Shown here: positions 6,765 through 15,273 of the stretch, piece after piece | Layout of the letters: every line of letters starts with the position of its first letter | How positions within the stretch are numbered: position 1 is the stretch's first letter | Assembly (NCBI RefSeq): GCF_937888285.1 | Contig: NZ_CALART010000062.1 | Coordinates: 1-32,324, forward strand | DNA length: 32,324 nucleotides | Direction of reading: 5' to 3' | From: an uncultured Aquimonas sp. | GTDB lineage: Bacteria; Pseudomonadota; Gammaproteobacteria; Xanthomonadales; Xanthomonadaceae | Made by a program: the position numbers and the translations under genes | The notes under the pieces: generated by a model | Databases searched by the model: none | What the model saw: only the letters and a program-made list of their open reading frames with translations | Told to the model about the DNA's origin: nothing

Positions 6765-8500
6765 AGTCGCCGCGCCAGAGCATCCGTCGGGCGCTGTCGC
6801 AAGAGCCCGTGGCAGCGTCGGTGCGCGACGCGCAGCCCGCTCGCTTTGACGCTCCTCGCCTGGTTCGCCGGACGGTCATCGACTTCTCGTCGCTGTCCCT
6901 GCCGGAGGACGTGCGGCTTGCGCTGGCGCAGGCGTTCTGGTGCCATTGCGGAGCTCGGTCGCCGCGCGGCATCAAGTCATGCTGGGAATCGGTGCTCATC
7001 TTCAACCGCTTCGCGGCCGAGTCTGGAGCCGTCAGGTCGCTCGCGGACCTGGACCGATGCATGCTCGTGCGCTACATCGAATGGCTCAACGCGCAACGAC
7101 GCGCGGACGGCACGCCCTGGGCCGTCTCCACGCGTGCCAACACCTACGGTGCCTTGCGCCAGCTGCTGCGCTGGCTCGAACGCTGCCGTCCCGATTTGGT
7201 CGACCGCATTGACCATCCCTTCGCGCCCTTCCCCGGGCGGGGTCGCGACACGCCCCCACGCGCGACGCTGACAGCACGCGAGCTTCGCGCCATCCTGCGT
7301 GCCTGCGAAGCGGACATCGCTGCCATGCGGGAGATGCGGGCATCGGCCGCTGCGCAGCGCGCCGTCGACGGCGGCAAGGCCGGCTCCTTGGGTTGGCTTC
7401 TGGCCGAGGTCGATCGTCGCTTCGGCGGCATCATGCCCAGCAGGCTCGACTTGGAACAGCACGGCAACCATCAATTGCAGATCGCCGTGCGTCGCTGGGG
7501 CGGCGCCAAGCAGATCGAGCCGTACCTGTACCCGCGTGCCGTCTCGCTGCTGCCATACTACTTGGCCATCCTGACCCACGCGGCCGGCAACCCCGAGCCC
7601 ATCGCCGAACTCGGGCGCGACTGCCTGCAGGACGTTCCCCTACTGGAGAACCGCCAGGCGCTGGTGTGGTTCAAGGCCCGCGCCGGGCGCCAGCAGCGGC
7701 GGACCTTCGGACGCGACGCGGCGTTCGAGCCGCCGGCACTGGTGAGGGACATCCTCGCCTGGAACGAGCGGCTGCGGCCGCTGGCGCCGCCGGCGCAGCG
7801 CGACCGCCTCTTCATCTTCAAGGGGCTGCGCACCGTGAACGCGATGTCGACCATCACCGTCCATCACCTGCTCGCCCAATTCTGCGACCGCCACCGCCTG
7901 GCGGCGTTCGCGTTGGCGAGCATCCGGCCGAGCGTCCTGTGCAGCTTCTACCGCGCCAGCGGCGATCTGCTTCGAACGCGGGCGGTGGCCAACCACGCCA
8001 ACATCGCGACGACCGTTCGCTACGTCGAGGCGCCGGTCGTGCGAAGGCACAACCACGTGCGCATCGCCGCATTGCAGGCTGCCTTTCTCGAGCACCTCAC
8101 TCCTTCGCCGACCGCACCGCCTCCGCAGGCAGCCGCGGCGGCGGCGAGCGTGCTACCGCCGGGCGAGCTGGTGTCGATGTTCGGCTTCGACTGCAAGGAT
8201 CCGCTGGCCGGCGCCGCGCCGGGCACCCGCGGTGGCGAGCTCTGTACCAACTTCATGGGTTGCTTCACCTGCCCGAACGCCGTGATCACGCCGGAACCGC
8301 TGACCATGGCCCGGCTGCTCCAGGCACATGACCACCTTCGCGCCGCGGCGGCGACGCTGCATCCGGCGCGCTGGCAGGCCTTCTACGCGCCTCAGCTGCG
8401 CATCCTCGAGGAAGACATCCTGCCGCGCTTCGCCGCACGCGAGATCGCTTCGGCCGAGTCGCTGCTGCCGCAGCTCCCGCCGCTGCCCGAGCTGCGATGA
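6761..8500 (+). CDS. ginB: GInt tyrosine recombinase-like protein GinB, catalytically degenerate
   Basis: A 579-residue second recombinase of the trio, starting four bases inside ginA (ATGA). The catalytic domain spans about 250-430. Arg389 (SIRPSVLCSFYR), His412 (ANHANI) and Tyr421 (TTVRYVE) are visible. The first Arg of the family appears replaced (THAAGNPEP, Asn277), and the His of the HxxR box is missing. A C-terminal extension of ~150 residues carries Cys motifs (CTNFMGCFTC near 508-517) that may bind zinc. It resembles large TnpB-type recombinases of the Tn554 group. It probably works in a complex with GinA and GinC; a structural or regulatory role is inferred. Confidence 0.82.
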   Translation: MKSPRQSIRRALSQEPVAASVRDAQPARFDAPRLVRRTVIDFSSLSLPEDVRLALAQAFWCHCGARSPRGIKSCWESVLIFNRFAAESGAVRSLADLDRCMLVRYIEWLNAQRRADGTPWAVSTRANTYGALRQLLRWLERCRPDLVDRIDHPFAPFPGRGRDTPPRATLTARELRAILRACEADIAAMREMRASAAAQRAVDGGKAGSLGWLLAEVDRRFGGIMPSRLDLEQHGNHQLQIAVRRWGGAKQIEPYLYPRAVSLLPYYLAILTHAAGNPEPIAELGRDCLQDVPLLENRQALVWFKARAGRQQRRTFGRDAAFEPPALVRDILAWNERLRPLAPPAQRDRLFIFKGLRTVNAMSTITVHHLLAQFCDRHRLAAFALASIRPSVLCSFYRASGDLLRTRAVANHANIATTVRYVEAPVVRRHNHVRIAALQAAFLEHLTPSPTAPPPQAAAAAASVLPPGELVSMFGFDCKDPLAGAAPGTRGGELCTNFMGCFTCPNAVITPEPLTMARLLQAHDHLRAAAATLHPARWQAFYAPQLRILEEDILPRFAAREIASAESLLPQLPPLPELR

Positions 8501-8510
8501 GGGCGCTGCC

Positions 8511-10394
8511 ATGTCTGCTTTGCAGCACCAAGCCAGCGAACGTCCCGTCGACCCTGCGGCCGAACACGCCGACGATCGAACATGGTTCCTTCTTGAATCG
8601 AAGTGGGAAGACGACGTCTGGGTACTGGCGCCGGCGAACGCGTTGGAAGAACGGCATCCTGTGCGCCTGCGCTGGGACTTCGAGCTGCAGGACGGCCAGC
8701 GGTTCACCGACGAGCGCTACGCCGTGCTGCGAGAGACCAGCCGACAACTGATCGCACTCATCCGAGCACACTCGATGTTCACCGGACTACCGCTGCGACC
8801 GAGCACGGTGGCGCAGTACTTCTTCACCTTGCGCTGCCTGCTGCAGTGGATGGACGGCGAGGGCTTCAGCCGCTTCGCCCAACTTGACCCGCCGGCATTA
8901 CTGCAGTTTCAGCAGTGGCTGCGCACCCGCCCCCTGGCCGGTCACCCTTCACCGCGCGCGCCGGGAACCGTGCTGCGCCACCTGTACCTGTTTGCGTACT
9001 TTCATCGCTTTGGCGGCGAACTCGACGACAGCCTGTCCTTCGACCCCTTCGCTGGACAAGATCAGCGCCGGGCCGCCGGCTATCACGAGGGGATGCGACA
9101 CCCCTGGCCCTACACGCCGGACACCGTCGCGGTGAAGCTCGTACAGTTGGCCATCGACATCGTCACGCGCGACGCACCCGTCGTCCTGCGCGCCTGGCAG
9201 ACGTATCGGCAGGCGGCGGCCGGCGGTCGCGGTGCGGGCCATGCGCACACCGGACGCGCGACACGTGCGCTTCAAAGTGCCAGTGCCGGCTTCGCCGATG
9301 CGCAATCCCCGGTGCGATCTGTCCGCGAACTCGTTCTGCGCACCGACTTGCTCTACGCCTCGTGCTTTGCCGTCATCTCCTACCTGGTTGGCCCGCGCGT
9401 CAGTGAGATCCTGCATCTGAAGGCCGGCTGCGTGCAGCGTCGCTGCGCCGACGGCGCAGGCGAGCCCGTCACCGTGATTGTCGGAGCGATCTTCAAGCGC
9501 CAATCGGGCTACCACGGGCGCGCGCATGAATGGGTCGCGCCTCCTGCCGCGGTTCAGGCGGTGGCCGTGCTCGAAGCGTTGTCTGCCGGGCACCGCGCCG
9601 TCGCCGGACGCGACGAGCTGTGGCTGCGTCGCTGGCACGGCAACGGCGCGACCGAGTGGCACGAGGTGCGCCCCGAACTGCTCGAGATCCCTTCGATCGC
9701 ACGGATCAACATCCAACTGCAGCGCTTTGCCGCCTGGCTGGGCCTCGCACACGAGGATCGGCCATGGAGGCTCTCTACGCACCAGGGCCGCAAGACCTTC
9801 GCCAGGTTCGCGGCGCTGCGCGACAGGACCTGCCTGTTCGCGTTGGCGCAGCAGCTCGGTCATCGCGAGCGGGCCGAGACCGACCATGGCTACGCCGGCT
9901 CCGACTATCGGCTCAACCAGGAGATCGACGCCGAGATCCTGCAGCAGTCGATCAACGCCTGGGAACACATGCTGGCGGCACCCGGCCTGGGCGGCCGCGC
10001 CGGCGAGGAGATCGTGGCCAATCGCCCGCGCTTTCGGGGCAAGCGCATGAAGGAAGACCTCGCAAGCTACGCGCGCCTGCTGGTGGACGCGGGACTCGTG
10101 CTCGGCATCTGCGACTGGGGCTTCTGCGTCTATCGTGAGGAGCACAGCGCCTGCCTCGGCAACGCGGCCGGCCCGAACCCCGCTCGCCGCGAGCCGTCGA
10201 CCTGCGCGCGCTGCAAGAACTTCGCGGTGTCGCAGCGGCATCGACCCTATTGGGTCGAGCAAGTCCACCGCTGCGAGCGGTTGCTGGACGAGCCCGCCCT
10301 GCCGCGGCAGACCCTGCGTCTCGTCCGCACACGACTCGATGAGGCAAGGTCGCTGATCCGCACGATCGACAGCGATGCGAAGGAGCGATCATGA
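8511..10394 (+). CDS. ginC: GInt tyrosine recombinase GinC
   Basis: A 627-residue recombinase. ATG 8511 is chosen because GAGGG precedes it by eight bases and it follows the ginB stop by 10 bases; longer starts would lie deep inside ginB. Catalytic residues: Arg296 (VGPRVSEIL), Lys329 (FKRQSGYHGR), His424 and Arg427 (THQGRKTF), His451 (LGHRER) and a Tyr in the TDHGYAG block (Tyr461). The C-terminal ~130 residues contain a Cys cluster (CLGN...CARC near 545-570), a likely zinc-binding tail. The full catalytic set suggests activity. Its stop overlaps ginD as ATGA, so the operon is tightly coupled. Confidence 0.83.
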   Translation: MSALQHQASERPVDPAAEHADDRTWFLLESKWEDDVWVLAPANALEERHPVRLRWDFELQDGQRFTDERYAVLRETSRQLIALIRAHSMFTGLPLRPSTVAQYFFTLRCLLQWMDGEGFSRFAQLDPPALLQFQQWLRTRPLAGHPSPRAPGTVLRHLYLFAYFHRFGGELDDSLSFDPFAGQDQRRAAGYHEGMRHPWPYTPDTVAVKLVQLAIDIVTRDAPVVLRAWQTYRQAAAGGRGAGHAHTGRATRALQSASAGFADAQSPVRSVRELVLRTDLLYASCFAVISYLVGPRVSEILHLKAGCVQRRCADGAGEPVTVIVGAIFKRQSGYHGRAHEWVAPPAAVQAVAVLEALSAGHRAVAGRDELWLRRWHGNGATEWHEVRPELLEIPSIARINIQLQRFAAWLGLAHEDRPWRLSTHQGRKTFARFAALRDRTCLFALAQQLGHRERAETDHGYAGSDYRLNQEIDAEILQQSINAWEHMLAAPGLGGRAGEEIVANRPRFRGKRMKEDLASYARLLVDAGLVLGICDWGFCVYREEHSACLGNAAGPNPARREPSTCARCKNFAVSQRHRPYWVEQVHRCERLLDEPALPRQTLRLVRTRLDEARSLIRTIDSDAKERS

Positions 10395-10810
10395 CCAAGC
10401 AGGCGCGCGGCGCCACCAAGACCGCATCGGCCCAGCGCCTGCGCGAGGCGCTGACGACGATGGTTCGACAGCGAGGCGACAGCGCATCGCCGCCGGCACT
10501 GACCGCCACCGCCCTGTGCGATCTGGCCGGCATCTCGCGCAACGCGCTGTACCGCTACCACCCCGATGTCGTGCAGGCGTTGCACGCGGCCCATCAGAAG
10601 CACCTTCGGCACCCCGACAACGCCGGGCGCGCTGCACGCCTGCGCCGCGACAATGCCGCCTTGCGCGAGCAGCTCACCAAGCTCGCGGCACTGGTCGACC
10701 ACTACTTCGCAGCCTGGCAGGAGACGCGGCTCCAGCTCGAACGGCGGGACCGGGAGTTGGCCGAAGTGCGCCGCGCCCACAAGCCCCAAGTGGTTTCGCT
10801 GCAGCGCTGA
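10391..10810 (+). CDS. ginD: GInt accessory protein GinD (HTH plus coiled coil)
   Basis: A 139-residue protein that overlaps the ginC stop. Residues ~10-60 form a TetR-like helix-turn-helix (TATALCDLAGISRNALYRYH). Residues ~70-135 are a charged coiled coil (RLRRDNAALREQLTKLAALV...LQLERRDRELAEVRR). It resembles TnpC of Tn554 and DUF6262-type partners of large tyrosine recombinases in size, position and architecture. In GInts the fourth gene is reported as needed for recombination. Binding DNA ends or organising the recombinase complex is a plausible role, inferred from the domains. Confidence 0.78.
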   Translation: MTKQARGATKTASAQRLREALTTMVRQRGDSASPPALTATALCDLAGISRNALYRYHPDVVQALHAAHQKHLRHPDNAGRAARLRRDNAALREQLTKLAALVDHYFAAWQETRLQLERRDRELAEVRRAHKPQVVSLQR

Positions 10811-10927
10811 ACCTCCGCCGCAGTCGCGCTCCCCGGGAGGAGCTGCGGCCGGGGGTTGACTTTGACACAGGGGCAAGCTCTACGCTGCCAGCACTCGGGG
10901 TGGTGGTGCCCCGCTTGGAGGTCCGCA

Positions 10928-11158
10928 ATGAACAGCGACCTTGGATCCGGCCGTCGCCTCGCGCGAGGGCTTTTGCGGCTCTACAGTCTGGCCGTCGCGA
11001 GTGAGCACCGCGGCGTTGCGGATCACCTGCTGTGCGCCCTGGAGCAGCTCGCGAAGAGCAAGCCTGCGTGCGAGCACATCCTCGATCAGGCATACCTGTG
11101 GGGAATCGGTCTCCATGCCCCGGCCGATCCGCACAGGCCACGAGCCGAGCCGCAATGA
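10928..11158 (+). CDS. hypothetical small protein (76 aa)
   Basis: ATG 10928 is preceded by GGAGG at a normal distance. The helical protein (LLRLYSLAVASEHRGVADHLLCALEQLAKSK) has two cysteines and a His/Pro-rich tail. It lies 117 bases after ginD. The gap contains TTGACTTTGACA at 10856-10867, so it may have its own promoter, although no good -10 is visible. It ends 64 bases before the convergent SbcC-like gene. I do not recognise the family; similar short helical proteins occur in GInt and ICE cargo. Confidence 0.5.
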   Translation: MNSDLGSGRRLARGLLRLYSLAVASEHRGVADHLLCALEQLAKSKPACEHILDQAYLWGIGLHAPADPHRPRAEPQ

Positions 11159-11222
11159 TCGTCGCCGGCGCTGCCGGCTTGGGGCCGCGGCCGCTACGGC
11201 GCGGACACGGACCCTTGCGCTT

Positions 11223-13673
11223 TCATCCTTGCGCCTTCAGCGCGTCGAGGTCGATCACGGCATCGGCCATCGCCGTCAGCTCCGGCGTCTGCGAGACGAA
11301 GAACTCGCGCTCGTAGCCGCCCAGGCGCAGCACTTCGCGCTTCATCGCCATGAACATGCGCTTGCGCTGGGAGTCCAGCGCGCCGTCCGCCTCGTCGGTG
11401 AACAGCGTCGTGTAGCGGCGGCCGGTGTTTCGCGCCAGGTACAACGCGATCGCGCGGGTCAGGCATGACTCCACGAACGTGCGCTCGCCCCCGCTCATCA
11501 GGCTGACGCTCTTGCTTTCGCCGGTGTCGCCGTCGTGCACGACGATGTCGAAGCCCTCCTTCTGATCGCCCTTGGCGGTCTCCAGCAAGGTGTGGATCGA
11601 CACCGTGAAGCGCGGTCCGTAGCAGGCCAGCAGCAGGTCGTTCGCCAACGCCGAGAGCGCGGGCCCCGCATCGTCGATCGCCAGTGCGATCAGGCCGTCG
11701 TTGCTCATGCAGCGCGCGAAGAGGTTCCAGTTACCCAGCTCGTCCTCGACGCGGGCGCTGCGCGCGCGAACGCGCTCGCAGCGCTCGGCCAGAGCGGCCA
11801 CTTGTTTGGACACCTCTTCGATCGTCTGCGCTTCGCGTACCGCCGTCAGCATCGATTGCTCGGCGGCGCTCAAGGCTTCCCGAGCCGCACCCAGCGCTTG
11901 AGAGGCCTGCGTCACCTGTCGCTCGTCGAAGGCGGACGGCAGCGACGCGAGCGCGTGATCCAGGCGCGCCAGCGCTGCCGTGGCCAGCCTCGCCTGTTGT
12001 TCCAGTTGCTCCTCGACCGCCTGGCGTGCCGCGGCGATCTGCTGGCGCTCGGCGCGCTCGTCGGCGGTTTCGCCAGCCGCATCGGCGGCCACCCCGGGCC
12101 CCAGCGCCTGCAACTCCTGTTCGATCTCGACCAATGTCATCTGTGCCTGTGCGCACGCCGGCGCCTTCGAGCACATCACGGCCAGGCGACTCACCCGCTC
12201 GCGCGCGACGGCTTCGCGACGTTCGGCCCGTGCCAGATTCTGCGGTGCGCCGGCAAGCGCTTCGCAGCGCTGACGCGCGGCGAGGAGTTCCTGCCGCGCC
12301 TCGGCCTTCTCGCCGGCCAGCCGGGCCAGCTGGGCCTGGGCGTTCGGGATCAGCGCCAGCGCCTCGCGCGCGTCACCCAGCAGCTTGCAACGGCCCTGCA
12401 GATCCGTGCCGACGCAGGGCACCTCGCCGGTCAAGCCGAACCGGCGCGCGAGTTCCTCGGCTTTCAGCGCGGCCCGTCCCGCCTCTTGCTCGATGCCTGC
12501 CACGCGCTGTTCGGCAAGCCGCACCGCCCCTCGGCAGCGCGTCAGCTCGTGGGTCTGCTCGCGACAGGCTTCGGTCAGCGCGCTGCGCAGCGCCTGCACG
12601 CGCTGCGCCAGCGGCAGGCGCCTCTCCGCACGCTGTACCTCGCCGGCCTCGGCAAGCACTGCCTGGCAACGCTGGCGGGACAGGGTCAGGGCCTGACGCC
12701 GCGAGCGTTCCTGCTGCAGCCGTCCGGCGATCCGCTGGTCAAGCCGCTCCAGCCGTTGCCGCTCGGCTTGATCCCGGGACTGAAGAGCACGGCGAGCCTG
12801 CGCGGTTGTGTCGAGGGTGGACTGGCGTTCGGCCGCGAGCTGTGCGCGGCGAGCCTCGGTCGCCCGCACCTGCTCTCGCTCGACCGCCACGCGCGCATGC
12901 CACGCCTGCGCTGCCTCCAATGCGGCGTGTGCCGCCGTCTTGGCACGCTCGGCCGCCGACACGCGCTCGCCCGCTCCGTCAAGCTGCCGGCGTGTCGCCT
13001 CCAGGCGCACCCCCTCAGCGTCGAGCCCGATCAGCTCCTGGCGGATGGTCGCCAGCCCCGCCTTCAACAGGCGCACCGTTTCCGCGGCCTTCTGACCCAG
13101 GGCCTGGATCTCTTCCTGCCCGAGCAGGTCGGCCAGCAGCGACTTGATCTCGGCGTTGCGATAGGTGCTGAGCTGGCGCTTGCCCTGCGCCGCGAACACG
13201 GAGGTGAAGAACGTCTCGGCGCTCCCGCAGATGGCCTCGACGCAGCGGGTATAGGTCTCGACCCGGCCGTCGGACACCATGCCGTCGTCGAGCCGCACCG
13301 GCTGCCAGCCACCGGCGTCGTCGAGCGTGTGCAGATAGGCCTCGGTGCGGCGGCGACCACAGAGGCGGATGACGATCTGCGATCGGTAGCAGCGGCCCTC
13401 ATGCGCCCAGGTCAGGTCCTTCACGCTTTCGGGCAGGTACACATGATCGTAGTAGGAGAAGCCGCCCGCCCCCGCCAGCCCGGCTCGGCTCGGCAGTCCG
13501 ATGTAGGGCACGAGGCAATCCATGATCGTCGACTTGCCGCTACCGTTCGCCCCGACGATGGCGATCAGTTGCGCGTCCTGGGTCAGACGCTCGAGGTCCA
13601 GCGTGATCTCCTCGCGGCCCAGGCCGTCACGAATGCCGCGGAATCCCTTGAGCGTGAGTGCGAGAGGTTGCAT
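11223..13673 (-). CDS. intact SbcC/Rad50-like SMC ATPase
   Basis: An 816-residue complete ATPase. Walker A is GANGSGKST at 41-49. Two coiled-coil arms (about 180-400 and 430-640) flank a central hook with C-x8-C (PCVGTDLQGRC, near 416-427). The C-terminal ABC half has MSGGER at 726-731, Walker B TLFTDEADGALD near 755-766 and the FFVSQTPEL block. SbcC/Rad50 proteins work with an SbcD/Mre11 nuclease on DNA ends and hairpins. It is a clear but divergent relative (roughly two thirds identical by eye) of the broken copy at 4059-5405 and 18597-18773. It starts 103 bases after merE on the same strand, so it may be read from the mer promoter. Its likely partner is the nuclease at 23474-24868. Confidence 0.88.
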   Translation of the reverse strand: MQPLALTLKGFRGIRDGLGREEITLDLERLTQDAQLIAIVGANGSGKSTIMDCLVPYIGLPSRAGLAGAGGFSYYDHVYLPESVKDLTWAHEGRCYRSQIVIRLCGRRRTEAYLHTLDDAGGWQPVRLDDGMVSDGRVETYTRCVEAICGSAETFFTSVFAAQGKRQLSTYRNAEIKSLLADLLGQEEIQALGQKAAETVRLLKAGLATIRQELIGLDAEGVRLEATRRQLDGAGERVSAAERAKTAAHAALEAAQAWHARVAVEREQVRATEARRAQLAAERQSTLDTTAQARRALQSRDQAERQRLERLDQRIAGRLQQERSRRQALTLSRQRCQAVLAEAGEVQRAERRLPLAQRVQALRSALTEACREQTHELTRCRGAVRLAEQRVAGIEQEAGRAALKAEELARRFGLTGEVPCVGTDLQGRCKLLGDAREALALIPNAQAQLARLAGEKAEARQELLAARQRCEALAGAPQNLARAERREAVARERVSRLAVMCSKAPACAQAQMTLVEIEQELQALGPGVAADAAGETADERAERQQIAAARQAVEEQLEQQARLATAALARLDHALASLPSAFDERQVTQASQALGAAREALSAAEQSMLTAVREAQTIEEVSKQVAALAERCERVRARSARVEDELGNWNLFARCMSNDGLIALAIDDAGPALSALANDLLLACYGPRFTVSIHTLLETAKGDQKEGFDIVVHDGDTGESKSVSLMSGGERTFVESCLTRAIALYLARNTGRRYTTLFTDEADGALDSQRKRMFMAMKREVLRLGGYEREFFVSQTPELTAMADAVIDLDALKAQG

Positions 13674-13776
13674 GGAGAGCCCCGAGGAAGCAGATGCCTC
13701 AGGCTCTCACGGGCAGTCTCCACATCAAGGCCACCGCGGCGACGAACAGCCTTCCGTTCAGCCACCCACACAACGA

Positions 13777-14016
13777 TCACCCCTTGCGGCCGAACATCCG
13801 CATCGCGCCGGCCGCGGACGCAACGAACAGGCCGGTCAGTGCCACGGCCGCAAGTCCCCAGTGTTCGCCGAGGACCGCGCCGGCAGAGGTGCCGGAGAAC
13901 ACCGCGATCCAGATCGGCAAGTGGCAAGGGCAGCTCACAACGGCCAGCGCTGCGAGCAGGTAGGCGCCGAGGCGCTGACGCGCCGTCTGGTGACTCGAAG
14001 TCAACTGACTCGCCAT
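13777..14016 (-). CDS. merE: mercury transporter MerE
   Basis: A 79-residue membrane protein. The MASQLT start gives the usual MerE length. The first membrane segment contains CPC (VVSCPCHLPIWIAVF), the conserved mercury-binding motif. A second segment (GLAAVALTGLFVASAAGAM) follows GAVLGEHW. MerE is a small inner-membrane protein thought to help uptake of Hg(II) and methylmercury. It is normally directly after merD; here a patatin-like gene lies between them, and its 3' end overlaps the merE start by 16 bases. Confidence 0.9.
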   Translation of the reverse strand: MASQLTSSHQTARQRLGAYLLAALAVVSCPCHLPIWIAVFSGTSAGAVLGEHWGLAAVALTGLFVASAAGAMRMFGRKG

Positions 14017-14876
14017 GGGGTCGTTTCGGCCTGCAGCCACGCAGCGGACCGCGCTTCGTCACCCGACTTTTCGAACGCCGCGAGGGTTTGCTCGTAGGCG
14101 GCATCCATCAACGCATCGGCGTGTCCGAAGTCGAGCAGCCCGACCTCGATGTCCAGGCGGGGTTCGACCACCCGCACGGCCACGCCCTGTCGCCGGTGGT
14201 GCTGCAGGTCGCAGCCGTACTTCGTCTCCAGTGCGATCCAGAAGCTGCGCAGCAGGATCCCCAGCGGTGAGCGCAGCGGCCGTCGTGCAGCCGGGCAACA
14301 GGTGCACAGGATCATCAGCATCTCCCGCGCGCCGCGCGCCACGCTCCAGCGCCGACGCGAACGGTACGTTGCTGGCCACCGCACCATCAACCAGCTGCCG
14401 CCCGTCGATGGTCACTGGCGGGAACACACCCGGCAGGCTCATGCTCGCGACGACGGGCTCGAGCAAGTCTCCGGCGCCGTGCCAGTACACCGGTGTGCCG
14501 GTCAGCAGATCCGTGGTTGTCACCACCAGCGGAGTCTTCAGGTCTTCGAAGACCAGCACCGGCAAGGTCTTGCGCAGCAGTCGCCGCAGAGGGTCGAGGC
14601 TCAGCGGCCCGCCGCCACGCCAGAGCGCCTGCCAATATGCCATCCGACGACATCGGCGCGGCCCACGCGCTGCCACCACCGAGCCAGTTCATCCGGCGGC
14701 ATGCCGGCGGCGATGCATGCCCCGTTCAGGGCACCCACCGAACTGCCGACGACGATCTCGAACGAGAGGCCCAGTTCCGTTATCGCCCGATAGAAGCCAA
14801 CCTCCATCGCGCCGCGGGCCCCGCCACCGCAGAGAACCAGCGCCCTGCGAGGTGGCTGGAGCCCGGGCGGTTTCAT
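14001..14876 (-). pseudogene. patatin-like phospholipase with two compensating frameshifts, inside the mer operon
   Basis: The frame from ATG 14876 shows the patatin signatures CGGGARGAMEVG (oxyanion loop) and GSSVG (nucleophile Ser). Near 14650 the reading shifts one frame (continuing MAYWQALWRGGGPLSLD...) through LVDGAVASN, which carries the catalytic Asp. Near 14335, in a run of GCGC repeats, it returns to the first frame (EMLMILCTCC...) and ends at 14001. Joined, this gives a ~290-residue patatin-like lipid acyl hydrolase. Two indels that restore the frame could be real decay or sequencing errors. It starts 24 bases after merD and runs into merE, so it is part of the mer transcript. Confidence 0.8.
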
Positions 14877-14900
14877 CCTGGGTCGCGTCGCGCGGACGCG

Positions 14901-15263
14901 TCACAGGGCGGCCTTCGCAGCCACCTGGCCACAGGTGCTCGAGAGCACTCCCGCCAGGCTCATCAAAGCGGCCTGCCGCTCGTCGATGACAGCTGCCAGC
15001 GTGCGACGAGCCAGTGCCACGGCGCCACGGTCGCCGCAATCGAGTGCCCGGATCAGGCTGCCGATCTCGGCGATGCGCAGGCCTGCGCCAGTGGCGGCGA
15101 CGATCAGCCGCAGTCGCGCCACGCAATCATCGTTAAATCGGTGGTGTCCCGTGGCGGTTCTGGCGCAGGGTTTGACCAGCCCGCACGCCACGTAGGTGCG
15201 CAACTGGTGCACCGTGGCGCCCGCCCGGGCGGCCGCCTGCGCGACGGAGTAGTCGGCACTCAT
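14901..15263 (-). CDS. merD: mercury resistance co-regulator MerD
   Basis: A 120-residue MerR-family protein. The N-terminal winged HTH is YSVAQAAARAGATVHQLRTYVACGLV (in two helices), followed by a dimerisation helix (RRTLAAVIDERQAALMSLAG). It lacks the three metal-binding cysteines of MerR, as MerD proteins do. MerD binds the mer operator weakly and helps shut the operon down. ATG 15263 is 10 bases after the merA stop; GTG 15284 is an alternative start. Size, position and sequence all fit merD. Confidence 0.85.
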   Translation of the reverse strand: MSADYSVAQAAARAGATVHQLRTYVACGLVKPCARTATGHHRFNDDCVARLRLIVAATGAGLRIAEIGSLIRALDCGDRGAVALARRTLAAVIDERQAALMSLAGVLSSTCGQVAAKAAL

Positions 15264-15273
15264 GGCAGGCGCT

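Noticed and set aside
5574..10394. Recombinase trio as a classic RIT element
   Set aside because: RIT trios have three smaller recombinases. The large second and third genes plus a fourth HTH/coiled-coil gene fit GInt (ginABCD) better; RIT or Tn554-like origin is kept only as distant relationship.
10856..10900. TTGACTTTGACACAGGGGCA as a second MerR-type promoter
   Set aside because: There is no convincing dyad in the spacer and no good -10, so it is only mentioned as a possible -35.
13677..13776. Short open frame in phase with merE after its stop (ending WRLPVRA)
   Set aside because: 24 codons, no ribosome site, not part of normal MerE length; probably chance.
11535..14270. Very long plus-strand open frame (911 codons) opposite the SbcC-like ATPase and merE
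   Set aside because: It is the antisense shadow of real minus-strand genes in GC-rich DNA; it is rich in Arg/Leu/Gln with no domains.
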